Below, piece after piece: positions 44,450-53,140 of a DNA stretch of 64,000 nucleotides (the stretch's first letter is position 1; each line of letters starts with the position of its first letter). The translations under genes were made by a program, and so were the position numbers. This stretch comes from Novosphingobium kaempferiae (GTDB lineage: Bacteria; Pseudomonadota; Alphaproteobacteria; Sphingomonadales; Sphingomonadaceae): contig NZ_CP089301.1 of the NCBI RefSeq assembly GCF_021227995.1, positions 2,542,001 through 2,606,000 of the forward strand, read 5' to 3'. The notes below the pieces were generated by a model. It had not been told where the DNA came from. It searched no databases and worked only from the letters and a program-made list of their open reading frames with translations.

Positions 44450-46240
44450 TCACGCCCGCCGGGATGCGCGCACCCGCCGGTGTCCGTTGTGGCCGATATC
44501 GTGGCTGGCATTCCAGCCGTCGACCCAGCCGCGCACGTCCTCGTAGGGCATCGGGCGGCAGATGCCGTAGCCCTGCCCGCAGGTGCAGCCCATCGCGACG
44601 AGCATCGCCTGCGTCTCATTGTCCTCCACGCCCTCGGCCACCAGCGGGATGCCGAGGCTGTCGCACAGCACCACCAGCGACGTCACCAGCGACTGGTCGA
44701 AGCGGTTCTCGGTGAAGCGCGCGATGTAGGAACGGTCGATCTTGATCTCGCTCACCGCGAATTCGCGCAAGTAGCCGAACGAGGTGAAGCCCGCGCCGAA
44801 ATCGTCGATGGACAGCGATATGCCGTGGTCCTGCAACTGCTCGATCACCCGCTTGGCCTGCGAGGGGTGGGCGATCAGCGCGGTCTCGGTCAGTTCCAGC
44901 ACCACGCGGGCGGGATCGACGTCGTGCCTGCGGATCGCCTCGACCACATGGGCGACGAAGCCCGGCCGCTCCAGCATCCGTGCCGAGACGTTGATGGCGA
45001 TGCCCGCGCCATCGAGGCCCTTCTCCAGCCGCGCGTACTGCCCCAGCACGGTGTCGAGGCTGAGGTAGGTGAAGTCTTCCAGCAGGTGCGACTGTTCGAC
45101 CGTCTCGATCAGCGCATCGGCAGGGACCGGCCCGGTGTCCGGATGGGTCCAGCGCACCAGCGCCTCGAAGCCGAGCACGCGGCCCGAACGCATGTCCACC
45201 TTGGGCTGCCAGTGCCAGTTGAAGGCGCGCGCGCCCATGGCGTCCTCGATGTCGTGGAGCAGCGTGCGCTCGCCCATGCGCGGCGGGCGGCGTTCCTCGC
45301 CCCGCGCGATGACGGCCTTGTCGATGCCGCGCTTGGCCTCGTACATTGCCTCGTCGGCGGCCTCCAGCAAAGCCTCGGGCGAGTAGCCGAGCTGCGGGCA
45401 CAGCGCGACGCCCATCGACGCGCCGACGTAGAGCAAGCGCCCGTCGTGGACGATGGGCTGCTCGATCAGCTCGGTCAGCTTGGCCGCCACCGCCAGCGCC
45501 GAACCGTCGCCATCGACGTTCTGGAGCAGCACGGCGAACTCGTCGCCGCCGAGGCGCGCGATAGTGTCCACCTCGCGCAAGTGCTCGCGCATCCGGCGGC
45601 CGAGGGTGACGAGCACCGCGTCGCCCGCCGCGTGGCCGAGGCTGTCGTTGATCTCCTTGAACCGGTCGAGGTCGATCATCACCACCCCGAACGGATCACC
45701 GCTACGCCGCGCCCGTGCGCAGGCCTGCGAGAGACGGTCGGCAAAGAGCGTGCGGTTGGGCAGGTCGGTCAGCGGATCGTGGAGGCCGCGATGGGTCAGC
45801 TCCTCCTCCGCCTTGCGCAGTTCCTGCCGATACTTGCGCCAGGCCATGCCCTCTTCGACCGAGGCGGCGACGCGCTCCGGAGAAAGCGAGCGCTTGTTGA
45901 GGAACTCGGTCATGCCCGACTTGATCGAGTCCGCCGCGACCTGCTCGCCGCTGTCGCCGGTGACGGCGATGACGGGAATGTCGGGGTCGATCTCGGCGCG
46001 GATCTCGGGCAGCAGCTCGCGCCCGTCGCCGTCCTTGAGTCCGAAGTCGAGGAACACGATGTCGAAATGCGCGTCCGGACGGCGGATCATGCCCAGCGCC
46101 TCGGCCTGCGAGGAAGCCTGCTCCACCGTGATGTTGCGCGGAACGCGGCGCAGGAGGCGGAGCAGCTTCTCGCGATCCACGTCGTCATCGTCGACGATCA
46201 GCGCGTGGATGTCCTGGGTGCCGTTGTGCAGATTGTCCAT
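44450..46240 (-). CDS. Response regulator with GGDEF and EAL domains
   Basis: Protein of 596 residues: receiver domain (about 10-125; phospho-acceptor in FLDFGLKDGDG, acidic pocket DDDDVD), GGDEF (LGGDEFAVLL, about 245) and EAL (FEALVRW, about 360). Both output domains keep their catalytic motifs, including NVSARML, LELTETAL, DDFGAGFTS, KIDRSYI and AEGVED. Phosphorylation could therefore switch between making and breaking cyclic-di-GMP. It is the last gene of a minus-strand operon with a histidine kinase and a single receiver, which probably feed it. Confidence 0.93.
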   Translation of the reverse strand: MDNLHNGTQDIHALIVDDDDVDREKLLRLLRRVPRNITVEQASSQAEALGMIRRPDAHFDIVFLDFGLKDGDGRELLPEIRAEIDPDIPVIAVTGDSGEQVAADSIKSGMTEFLNKRSLSPERVAASVEEGMAWRKYRQELRKAEEELTHRGLHDPLTDLPNRTLFADRLSQACARARRSGDPFGVVMIDLDRFKEINDSLGHAAGDAVLVTLGRRMREHLREVDTIARLGGDEFAVLLQNVDGDGSALAVAAKLTELIEQPIVHDGRLLYVGASMGVALCPQLGYSPEALLEAADEAMYEAKRGIDKAVIARGEERRPPRMGERTLLHDIEDAMGARAFNWHWQPKVDMRSGRVLGFEALVRWTHPDTGPVPADALIETVEQSHLLEDFTYLSLDTVLGQYARLEKGLDGAGIAINVSARMLERPGFVAHVVEAIRRHDVDPARVVLELTETALIAHPSQAKRVIEQLQDHGISLSIDDFGAGFTSFGYLREFAVSEIKIDRSYIARFTENRFDQSLVTSLVVLCDSLGIPLVAEGVEDNETQAMLVAMGCTCGQGYGICRPMPYEDVRGWVDGWNASHDIGHNGHRRVRASRRA

Positions 46241-46277
46241 GGGGGGAAGACGATCCTTGCTCTTGTGAAAACCGCGC

Positions 46278-46751
46278 TCAGGGCAGTTCCTGGGTGCGGG
46301 CGTACTTGCCGATGAAGTCGGCGAGGCGGGCGAACTGCGGGCCGACCGCGGACTTGACCATGTAGCCCGCGACGTGCCCGTCGTAGGCGCGGCTGCGGTC
46401 CTGGTCGCGCGCGCTGGTGGACAGCACGAAGACCACCGTGCGCCGCAGGTCCGGGTCGGCGCGCAGGGCGTCGAGGAACTGGAAGCCGTCCATCCCCGGC
46501 ATGTTGAGGTCGAGCAGCACTATCACCGGCGTGTCGATCGCCTTGTCGGGATGCGTGCCGCCGAGGATATCGAGCGCCTCCGCCCCGTCGCCCGCCGTCA
46601 CCGTGCGACAGGGGACGCTGTGCTTGCGGAAGGAGCGCAGCACGCCTTCGCGCGCGACGTCGTCGTCATCGACCAGCAGCACGGTCACGTCGGAAAGCGG
46701 CACGTCGGAACTCCCGCCCGAGCGCGGGGCAGTCACGAGATCAACCATCAT
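46278..46751 (-). CDS. Single-domain (Rcp1-type) response regulator
   Basis: Receiver-only protein of about 157 residues. The acidic pocket is LLVDDDDVAREG, the phosphorylated Asp is in LLDLNMPGMDGF, and the Lys is in YMVKSAVG, an Rcp1-like ending. No output domain is present. Its start overlaps the kinase stop by 11 bases, so the kinase and regulator are co-translated. It may shuttle phosphate from the kinase to the GGDEF-EAL protein 37 bases downstream. ATG 46748 is an equally good start. Confidence 0.9.
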   Translation of the reverse strand: MMVDLVTAPRSGGSSDVPLSDVTVLLVDDDDVAREGVLRSFRKHSVPCRTVTAGDGAEALDILGGTHPDKAIDTPVIVLLDLNMPGMDGFQFLDALRADPDLRRTVVFVLSTSARDQDRSRAYDGHVAGYMVKSAVGPQFARLADFIGKYARTQELP

Positions 46752-48198
46752 CGTCGTTCTCCCGCAGCAGGATGCGCGGCCAGTGGACCTCGAACTTCGC
46801 GCCGCCAAGCGGACCCCGGCCCTGCACGGTGACCATGCCGCCGTGCGCGTTTATCATGCGCCGCGTGAAGGCGAGGCCGACCCCGTCGCCCGCCGTGTTG
46901 GGCGAGGCGCGGTGGAACAGCTTGAAGATGCGATCCTCGTTGCCAGGCGGAATGCCCTGCCCGTCGTCCTCCACCGTGAAGACCGAGAAGCGCCCTTCCT
47001 CGCGCATGGCGATGCGGATGCGCCCCTGCGTGCCGCCGTGGTGCTTGACCGCGTTTGACAGCATGTTGCGCAGCGAGGTGGAGAGCGGCGCGCGCGGCGC
47101 CACGATGTCCCCGCCCTGCACGTCCACGTCGACCTCGAACCCCTCGGGGATGGCGGTCAGTTCCAGCGCCTCCTCCACCAGTTCGTGCGGGTCGATGCGC
47201 TGCATCTGGGTGTCGCGCACCCCGGCGCGGGCGTAGCTGAGCAGGTCGTCGATCATCTGCTCGCACCGGGCGATGCGCTGGCTGATGCGATCGAAGTTGT
47301 GGACCACGTCCTCGGGCAGTTCGGTGCCATCCAGATCCTCGCGGATCCACGACACCAGATCGCTTATGCCCCTGAGCGGAGAACGCAGGTCGTGGCTGGC
47401 GACATAGGTGAACTCCTCAAGCTGCGCATTGGTCTGCTGAAGCGCGCGCTCTGCCCGCTTGCGGTGCGAGATGTCGCTGACGATGCCCATGTAGAGCGGC
47501 TGCGCAGTGCTTTCGAACCGGGTCAGCGCCACCTCGACCGGAAACTCGCGCCCGTGGCGGTGCAGGCCCGTCAGGTCGCGGTCCATGCCCATCACGCGCG
47601 AGCTTGGCGCGGCGGCGAACCCGGCGATCTGCCCGCCGTGCTTTTCCCGGTAGCGCTCGGGCAGCAGCATGGAGAGGGGCTGGCCGATCATCTGCTCCAC
47701 CTTCCAGCCGAACTGGTTGGAGAGCATCGTATTGGCCTGCGCGATGCGGCCCTTGCCGTCCACCACCACCACGCCCAGCGGCAGGCTTTCGAACATCTGC
47801 GTGAAGCGCCGCTCCGCCGTGATCTCCCGCGTGAGATTGCGCAGATAGACGACGGCGCGCTCGCCGTCCTCCCCGGCGATGGGGGCAAGCGTGAACGAGA
47901 CGGTCGGGCGCGATCCGTCCACGCCGTTCAGCACCATCTGGCGCGTCCACGACCCGCGCGTCTCCATCGGCACGTTGAAGAAGACGTCGAACATCTGCCG
48001 CAGCATCTCCGCGTCGTCCTCGCAGAACCACACGAAGAGCAGGCCGAGACGCAGCGCCTCGGCATCGGGCTCGGCCAGCAGGGTGGCGGCGGCGGCGTTG
48101 CCCCACGAGACGACACCCGCCCGGTCGACGATCAGCGCGGGGATCGGCGCATGGACCAGCGGGCCGTGGATATCGCTCGTCGTGGACGTCGCCAGCAT
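46741..48198 (-). CDS. PAS-PAS sensor histidine kinase
   Basis: Cytosolic histidine kinase of 485 residues with no membrane segment: PAS regions at about 15-125 and 130-255, a HisKA helix with the phospho-acceptor His in YVASHDLRSPLR (near 275), and a HATPase_c domain (MLSNAVKHHGG, VEDDGQGIPP and GVGLAFTRRM). This phytochrome-kinase-like class usually partners Rcp1-type receivers, as encoded next door. The signal, perhaps redox, light or a ligand, is unknown. It is first gene of the three-gene operon. Confidence 0.92.
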   Translation of the reverse strand: MLATSTTSDIHGPLVHAPIPALIVDRAGVVSWGNAAAATLLAEPDAEALRLGLLFVWFCEDDAEMLRQMFDVFFNVPMETRGSWTRQMVLNGVDGSRPTVSFTLAPIAGEDGERAVVYLRNLTREITAERRFTQMFESLPLGVVVVDGKGRIAQANTMLSNQFGWKVEQMIGQPLSMLLPERYREKHGGQIAGFAAAPSSRVMGMDRDLTGLHRHGREFPVEVALTRFESTAQPLYMGIVSDISHRKRAERALQQTNAQLEEFTYVASHDLRSPLRGISDLVSWIREDLDGTELPEDVVHNFDRISQRIARCEQMIDDLLSYARAGVRDTQMQRIDPHELVEEALELTAIPEGFEVDVDVQGGDIVAPRAPLSTSLRNMLSNAVKHHGGTQGRIRIAMREEGRFSVFTVEDDGQGIPPGNEDRIFKLFHRASPNTAGDGVGLAFTRRMINAHGGMVTVQGRGPLGGAKFEVHWPRILLRENDDDG

Positions 48199-48377
48199 CG
48201 CCTGTCCTGCCTGACGGAAGACGGCGGCGCTCTTGCGGCCCGGCCTCCAGAGGATGCGCCGGCAGCCGCGGACCGGCTCCCGTACCTGACGAAAGGTACA
48301 GGGGGGCGGTTATCGACCTGCGAAGCCGAGACTAGGGACCAGCCCCTAGCCGCAGCCATTCGCAACGATTGCAGTGG

Positions 48378-48878
48378 TTAACGGGCTACGAACTTCCCCG
48401 CATCGCGGTCCTTGCGGACCTTGAGCGCGTCGAACACCGTGCCGCTCATCGTGATCCAGATGCCCGGCCCGGCCGCCTGCACGCAGCCGAACGCCATGCC
48501 GAGGTTGAATGGCGCGTCCGTCTCGGCGAAGCGCGCGGGCTGCATGGCGCCGCACATCACCACGCTCTTGCCCTCGATCCCCGGCACGGTCGCCAGCACG
48601 GCGGCGGTTTCGGTCATCGTGTCGGTGCCGTGGGTGATGACGACATGGCTCTCCGGCGCGCCCGCGATGGTCGCGGCGATCAGCGCGCGATCCTCGTCGG
48701 TGAAGTCGAGGCTGTCCTTGCGCAGCAGTTCGACGATGCGGAACGGATGCGCCACGCGCGCGGTGGCCAGCAGCTTGCCGATGACGCTCTCGACGATCTG
48801 GTACTCGCTCAGCGCGTCGAAATACTGCTTGTCGATGGTGCCGCCGGTGGTGACGACGAGAATGGGTGCCTGGGTCAT
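48378..48878 (-). CDS. Short asparaginase-like protein (N-terminal domain only)
   Basis: Protein of 166 residues with the N-terminal half of an L-asparaginase: VVTTGGTIDKQYF (about 8-20) with the catalytic Thr, and THGTDTMTETA (about 83-93) with the second Thr/Asp pair. The full-length enzymes have about 330 residues and a C-terminal domain that completes the active site in the tetramer. This short form exists as its own family, so it is not necessarily a fragment; activity is uncertain. ATG 48878 (MTQAPILVV) is chosen over an upstream frame extension. Confidence 0.85.
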   Translation of the reverse strand: MTQAPILVVTTGGTIDKQYFDALSEYQIVESVIGKLLATARVAHPFRIVELLRKDSLDFTDEDRALIAATIAGAPESHVVITHGTDTMTETAAVLATVPGIEGKSVVMCGAMQPARFAETDAPFNLGMAFGCVQAAGPGIWITMSGTVFDALKVRKDRDAGKFVAR

Positions 48879-48945
48879 GGACGGGGCTTTAGAACACCGC
48901 GCGGCGAGAGGGAACAGCTGCGTAATGAGGAGCCGCATCACACCT

Positions 48946-49019
48946 CGTCATTGCGAGCGTAGCGAAGCAATCCGACCCTGTGCGTGCCGCTGGATTGCTT
49001 CGCTGCGCTCGCAATGACG
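48946..49019. repeat. CGTCATTGCGAGCG inverted-repeat element, copy 7
   Basis: Near-perfect arms upstream of the asparaginase-like gene, directly beside a copy of the CGCCCCTGCG family. Confidence 0.9.
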
Positions 49020-49044
49020 AGGGAGGGGCGGGCCCTCCTTCCGT

Positions 49045-49142
49045 CGCCCCTGCGCAGACAGGGGCCCATCCCGAGCTGGCCGCCTGCCGGTGAGCAGGTG
49101 CCGTGGCGATGGACCTGATGGTCCCCTGCCTGCGCAGGGGCG
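49045..49142. repeat. CGCCCCTGCG inverted-repeat element, copy 2
   Basis: CGCCCCTGCGCAGACAGGGG and the mirrored CCCCTGCCTGCGCAGGGGCG enclose about 57 bases. Inner text GTGCCGTGGCGATGGACCTG is nearly the same as in the copy at 16528. Copies of both families stand in tandem in both places, although in opposite order. Confidence 0.85.
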
Positions 49143-49247
49143 ACGGAGTTTTGAGTGGGAGTGGTTCGCCCTCCCCCACTGTCCGCCCTGCGATTGCGCG
49201 CGCACGACGCAAGTGCATCCTCGCCGCCGCCGTGCCAGCCTGCGAGG

Positions 49248-50441
49248 ATGACCCCATCCGATTCCGCATCCGCGAAAACCGAGCTGGCCGCCGGCTGGCC
49301 TACCGTCCTTGCCGCCGCCCTTGCCATCGGGGTCGGCATGATGGGCGTGGGCTTCTATTCGCTGAGCCTGTTCGTGACGCCGCTGCAGGCGGAGTTCGGC
49401 TGGACCCGCGCGCAGGTCTCGGGCGCGGCGACGTTTCAGCAGCTGGGCATCTTCCTGAGCGCGCCCATCGTCGGCCTGCTGGCGGACCGCTTCGGCAACC
49501 GGCGCATCGCCATCGCCAGCTACGTCGCGACGCCGCTGGCGTTCCTCGCGCTGGCGCAGACCGGACCTTCGCTGACCGCGTGGTACGGGTTGTGGCTGCT
49601 CGTCTCGCTGGCGGGCTGCGGGACGACCCCGGCGATCTGGGCGCGCGTGGTCTCGCTGCGGTTCGATTGCGGGCGCGGACTGGCGCTTGGCCTGATGCTG
49701 ATGGGGACCGGCGCGGCGGCGATGCTGGCGCCCGCCCTGCTTGGTCCGTTCATCGCCGCTGAGGGCTGGCGCGCGGGACTGATGGCGATGGCAGCGGTGG
49801 TGGCAGTGGTCGGCATCCCCGTGAGCCTGCTCACCGGGCGCGGCGAGCCCGTCACTGCTCCCGCCACCACGGCAAAGTCGCGCGGACGGATCGAGATCAC
49901 CGCTGCGACGGTCAAGATCGCGGTGATCGGCTTCCTGCTCGGCGTGATCGTCGCGGCGCTGATCGTCCACCTCGTGCCGATGCTGATCGACCGGGGCGTG
50001 CCGCCCGCACAGGCCGCGCGCATGGCCGCGCTGGTCGGCATGGCGGTGATCGTCGCCCGGCTCGTCGTCGGCTGGCTGTTCGACCGCTTCCACGCCCCGC
50101 GCGTCGCGGTGCTGTTCCTGACCTCCCCGGTGATCGCCTGCCTGATCCTGTGGCTCCACGGCCCCGCGATCCCCGCCGCGCTGCTGCTCGGCCTCGCCGC
50201 CGGGGCCGAGGTGGACATGCTCGCCTACTTCACCAGCCGCTACGCCGCGCTGGAAAACTACGGCGCGACGTATGGACTGGTGCTCGGCCTGTTCAGCCTC
50301 GGCGCGGCGTTCGGCCCGCCGCTGTTCGGCTGGGCGGTGGACGCGACCGGCAATGCGGACCTTGGCCTCGCGTCCTCGGGCGCGGGGCTGGTCGGAGTGC
50401 TGGTGCTGATCGCGACGCTGGGGGCATATCGGCGGGATTAG
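49248..50441 (+). CDS. MFS transporter
   Basis: Major facilitator superfamily permease of 397 residues with about 12 membrane segments. The loop 2-3 motif is GLLADRFGNRRIAIAS, and its half-repeat is GWLFDRFHAPRVAV. FYSLSLFVTPLQAEFGWTRA at the N-terminus is typical of the monocarboxylate/oxalate-formate-type MFS group. It probably imports an organic acid (inference). I used ATG 49248 with GAGG upstream; the frame extends 31 residues before it. Confidence 0.87.
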   Translation: MTPSDSASAKTELAAGWPTVLAAALAIGVGMMGVGFYSLSLFVTPLQAEFGWTRAQVSGAATFQQLGIFLSAPIVGLLADRFGNRRIAIASYVATPLAFLALAQTGPSLTAWYGLWLLVSLAGCGTTPAIWARVVSLRFDCGRGLALGLMLMGTGAAAMLAPALLGPFIAAEGWRAGLMAMAAVVAVVGIPVSLLTGRGEPVTAPATTAKSRGRIEITAATVKIAVIGFLLGVIVAALIVHLVPMLIDRGVPPAQAARMAALVGMAVIVARLVVGWLFDRFHAPRVAVLFLTSPVIACLILWLHGPAIPAALLLGLAAGAEVDMLAYFTSRYAALENYGATYGLVLGLFSLGAAFGPPLFGWAVDATGNADLGLASSGAGLVGVLVLIATLGAYRRD

Positions 50442-50456
50442 GCGTATGGACGCGGG

Positions 50457-50480
50457 GGCTTCGACAAGCTCAGCCTCACG
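50457..50480. repeat. Single GGCTTCGACAAGCTCAG repeat arm
   Basis: GGGCTTCGACAAGCTCAGCC resembles the left arm at 19181 without an obvious partner. It overlaps the last codons of the topoisomerase gene on the minus strand. Confidence 0.55.
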
Positions 50481-51468
50481 TTAGAAACGCCAGCAAGCCC
50501 CGCTCCTCGCGGCTCATCCACTTGCCCTTGCGCGGCAGGCTGACCGGCACCGTCTTCGCCCCCTCCTCCTCCTTGGCGGCGGCGATCACGTCCGGATGCA
50601 CGTAGGACTTGCGCGCGATGGCGGGCGTGTTGCCGAGGCACTGCGACACCTCGTCCAGCATCGCGCGCAGCGACAGGCCGGGGTTCTCGAACAGCATGGT
50701 GAAGGCCATGGTGCTCGCTGCCCAGGTGCGGAAGTGCTTGGCGGTGAAGCCCTCTCCCATCGTGTCCGCGAGGTATTCGTTGACGTCGTGGCTGTGCACT
50801 GGAAGCGCGCCGCCGTCCTCGTCGAGATACTGGAACAGGTGCTGGCCGGGCAGATCCTGCATCTTCCGCACGCACCGCACGAGGCCGGGATCGTCGCAGG
50901 CGATCTGCTGCAGCTTGCCCGACTTGCCCTTGAACCGCAGCATCAGCGTGCCGCGCTCTATCTTCGCGTGGCGGTTGCGCAGCGTGGTGGCGCCGAAGCT
51001 CTTGTTGGCCTTCGCGTAGCACTCGTTCCCCACCCGGATCGCCCCGGTATCGAGCAGCGCCACGACCGAGGCGATGGCCCGCTCGCGCGTCAGCCTGCGG
51101 GACCGGATATCCGCGTCCACCCGCGCGCGCAACGCGGGCAGCGCTTCTCCGAACAGGGCGCAGCGGTCGAACTTCATCGCCTCGCGCGACTGTCGCCAGT
51201 CGGGGTGATAACGGTACTGCTTCCTCCCCCGCGCATCGTACCCGGTGGCGAGCAGGTGCACATCGGCGTCGGGCGAGAACCAGCAGTCGACATAGGCAGG
51301 CGGCAACGCGATCCGGTTCAGCCGGTCGATCTCGTCCCGGTCGGTGATGCGCTTGCCGTCATGGTCGAAATAGGCCCACTTGTTGCCGCGCACGCTCTTT
51401 CGGGTGAGGCCCGGAACGCTGTCGTCGGCGAATTTCAGGACGGGGAGTTTCTGGCGCGTCATCAGCAT
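50476..51468 (-). CDS. Type IB DNA topoisomerase
   Basis: Eukaryotic/poxvirus-like topoisomerase IB of 330 residues, which nicks one strand through a 3'-phosphotyrosine. The N-terminal clamp domain is about 20-80, and the catalytic domain follows, with LLDTGAIRVGNECYA, KGKSGKLQQIACDD, a HDVNEYLAD..GFTAKHFRTW stretch, and the active-site Tyr in IARKSYVHP (near 300). Bacterial members are sporadic but common in alphaproteobacteria. ATG 51468 or 51462 are both possible starts. Confidence 0.92.
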   Translation of the reverse strand: MLMTRQKLPVLKFADDSVPGLTRKSVRGNKWAYFDHDGKRITDRDEIDRLNRIALPPAYVDCWFSPDADVHLLATGYDARGRKQYRYHPDWRQSREAMKFDRCALFGEALPALRARVDADIRSRRLTRERAIASVVALLDTGAIRVGNECYAKANKSFGATTLRNRHAKIERGTLMLRFKGKSGKLQQIACDDPGLVRCVRKMQDLPGQHLFQYLDEDGGALPVHSHDVNEYLADTMGEGFTAKHFRTWAASTMAFTMLFENPGLSLRAMLDEVSQCLGNTPAIARKSYVHPDVIAAAKEEEGAKTVPVSLPRKGKWMSREERGLLAFLT

Positions 51469-51539
51469 CTTGCGGCTCTCGGGCTGGCTCTGTTTCCCGG
51501 TAAACGCGCGAGGGGGCGGCAAGGTTGTCGTGCATTGCC

Positions 51540-51565
51540 GGAAACCAGCCGCGCCCGTCGCCGTT
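51540..51565 (+). promoter_or_regulatory. Possible EcfG-type promoter of the hemerythrin gene
   Basis: GGAAA (51540-51544), a 17-base spacer and CGTT (51562-51565) match GGAAC-N16/17-CGTT at all but one base. It lies 34 bases before the hemerythrin-like gene. Confidence 0.4.
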
Positions 51566-51599
51566 TCTCCTGCAAACAACCCATCACAGGAGTTCGACC

Positions 51600-52082
51600 A
51601 TGGCAGACGCCAAGATCTTCGAAGACCTCAAGGCCGATCACGACAAGCACCGCAAGCTGCTGGAGCAGCTCGGCGAGACGAAGGGCGCGAGCGAAGAGCG
51701 CGAAACGCTGTTCGAGGCGCTGCGCAAGGAACTGCAGGCCCACGCCGCCGCCGAGGAGGAATCGCTCTACGCGACGATGCTGCGCCGCCCCGAACTGCGC
51801 GACGAGGCCCGCCATTCGGTGTCCGAGCACAAGGAGATCGACGACTTCCTCGGCGAACTGGTGGAGATCGACATGAGCTCGTCCGCGTGGCTGACGAAGT
51901 TCAAGGAAATGCGCCACCGCTACCTCCACCACATCGACGAGGAAGAGGAGGAGATGTTCCCCGAAGCGGCCGAGAACCTTTCGGCCAGGACCGAGAAGGA
52001 ACTCGCCGAGATCTTCGAGGCGCGCAAGCCCAAGGAACTCCAGAACGCCGAGAACGAACTGCCCGGCGACGCTCGCGAGTAA
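51600..52082 (+). CDS. Hemerythrin HHE domain protein
   Basis: Cytosolic four-helix protein of 160 residues of the hemerythrin/HHE family, which bind a di-iron centre and sense or store oxygen, NO or iron. Candidate ligands are DHDKHRKLLEQ (about 15-25), LQAHAAAEEESLY (about 47-59), SEHKEIDDFL and HRYLHHIDEEEEEMFP. ATG 51600 follows CAGGAG. A near-consensus EcfG promoter precedes it, and the next gene has a perfect one, so both are probably general stress genes. Confidence 0.9.
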   Translation: MADAKIFEDLKADHDKHRKLLEQLGETKGASEERETLFEALRKELQAHAAAEEESLYATMLRRPELRDEARHSVSEHKEIDDFLGELVEIDMSSSAWLTKFKEMRHRYLHHIDEEEEEMFPEAAENLSARTEKELAEIFEARKPKELQNAENELPGDARE

Positions 52083-52120
52083 GGGCGTTGAACGGGCGTT
52101 TCTCTGCGGCGAACGCAGGG

Positions 52121-52145
52121 GAACGCCCTGCCCCGGCGGCGCGTT
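52121..52145 (+). promoter_or_regulatory. EcfG-type promoter of the stress flavoprotein gene
   Basis: GGAAC (52121-52125), a 16-base spacer and CGTT (52142-52145) match the alphaproteobacterial general stress promoter exactly. It lies 31 bases before the gene at 52177. Confidence 0.7.
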
Positions 52146-52176
52146 GACCTTGCAAACACCATCAAGGAGACGAGCC

Positions 52177-52641
52177 GTGGACAAGGATATTCGCGAAACC
52201 TTCTGGAAGGCGTTCCAGGCCAGCCCCTTCATCATGATGAGCCTGCAGGGTGGCTCCGCGCACGCCGAGCCGATGACGGCGCAGCTCGACAAGGACGCGC
52301 ATCACGCCATCTGGTTCTTCACCAAGCGCGACAACCGCATCGGCGGCGGCGGCAGGGCGATGGGTCAGGTCATGACGCGCGGGCACGAAGTATTCGCCTG
52401 CATCGACGGCACGCTGGTGGAGGAGACCGACACCGCGATCCGCGACAAGCACTGGAACAACGCCGTCGAGGCATGGTTTCCGAACGGCAAGACCGATGCC
52501 TCGGTGGTGATGCTGCGCTTCGACATCGCCGATGCCGAGGTCTGGACCTCCGACATGGGCCTCAAGGGTGCGTTCAAGCTGCTGACGGGCAAGCCGATCA
52601 AGGAACACGAAGCCGGTGAGCACGCGGTCGGCGCGGTCTGA
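52177..52641 (+). CDS. Pyridoxamine-5'-phosphate-oxidase-fold general stress protein
   Basis: Split-barrel FMN-binding-type protein of 154 residues of the general stress protein 26 group. The opening ETFWKAFQASPFIMMSLQ, the strand pair WFFTKRDNRI and the HWNNAVEAWFPNGKTDASV segment (about 87-105) are characteristic. GTG 52177 follows AAGGAGACGAG. It has the exact EcfG-type promoter described above and is a likely member of the regulon controlled by the sigma factors 1.4 kb and 7 kb away. It lies downstream of the hemerythrin-like gene. Confidence 0.9.
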   Translation: MDKDIRETFWKAFQASPFIMMSLQGGSAHAEPMTAQLDKDAHHAIWFFTKRDNRIGGGGRAMGQVMTRGHEVFACIDGTLVEETDTAIRDKHWNNAVEAWFPNGKTDASVVMLRFDIADAEVWTSDMGLKGAFKLLTGKPIKEHEAGEHAVGAV

Positions 52642-52672
52642 TCACCCTCTAGGACCGGCGCCGCAGCTGCGG

Positions 52673-52717
52673 GGGCGCGGTGGCGAAGGCCGCCGCGCCC
52701 TTAGCTTTTTTTGCAAC
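52673..52717 (+). terminator. Intrinsic terminator after the stress flavoprotein gene
   Basis: GGGCGCGGTGGC pairs with GCCGCCGCGCCC, with one G-T pair, around GAAG, followed by TTAGCTTTTTTT. Confidence 0.8.
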
Positions 52718-52723
52718 CCGGAT

Positions 52724-52797
52724 CGTCATTGCGAGCGCAGCGAAGCAATCCTGCCGCGTGGGCCGACTTGGATTGCTTCGCTGCGCTCGCAATGACG
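52724..52797. repeat. CGTCATTGCGAGCG inverted-repeat element, copy 8
   Basis: Near-perfect arms directly after the terminator and before the small membrane gene's stop. Confidence 0.9.
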
Positions 52798-52799
52798 AA

Positions 52800-53060
52800 C
52801 TATGGTTCAGGACGCCGCCGCAGCAGATAGCGCCACACCCCGACGCAGTTGATCGCGAAGAGCGCCACGTTCTGCAGCCCGATCCCCTTGGCCTCGGTGT
52901 CGAGAAACCCCCAGGCCACCAGCGCCACCGAACTCGTCACGAACACCACGAAGCCCCAACCGGTCCACTTGCGGCCGAGGTCGAGCGATACGATAAGCGC
53001 CGCCACGGTACCCGCGGCGGCGCCATAGTATTGCAGGCATTGCAGGATAAACTGGTTCAT
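52800..53060 (-). CDS. Small membrane protein, function unknown
   Basis: Protein of 86 residues with three likely membrane segments (about 7-25, 33-50 and 62-78). It begins MNQFILQCLQYYGAAAGT and ends YLLRRRPEP, with basic residues at the cytosolic end. I do not recognise it, though short three-helix proteins of this type occur in many alphaproteobacteria. Start ATG 53060 has GCGGGAGG immediately before it, closer than ideal. Confidence 0.65.
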   Translation of the reverse strand: MNQFILQCLQYYGAAAGTVAALIVSLDLGRKWTGWGFVVFVTSSVALVAWGFLDTEAKGIGLQNVALFAINCVGVWRYLLRRRPEP

Positions 53061-53140
53061 CCTCCCGCCTTCTTCTCAGGCCCTGTTGTCGTTTTCATAA
53101 GGCCCGGGCTCTTCTTGGCCCCTCTCCGACTCGTGATGCG

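Noticed and set aside
44441..46315. Plus-strand open frame of 624 codons opposite the GGDEF-EAL regulator
   Set aside because: Antisense shadow; the minus strand keeps all receiver, GGDEF and EAL motifs.
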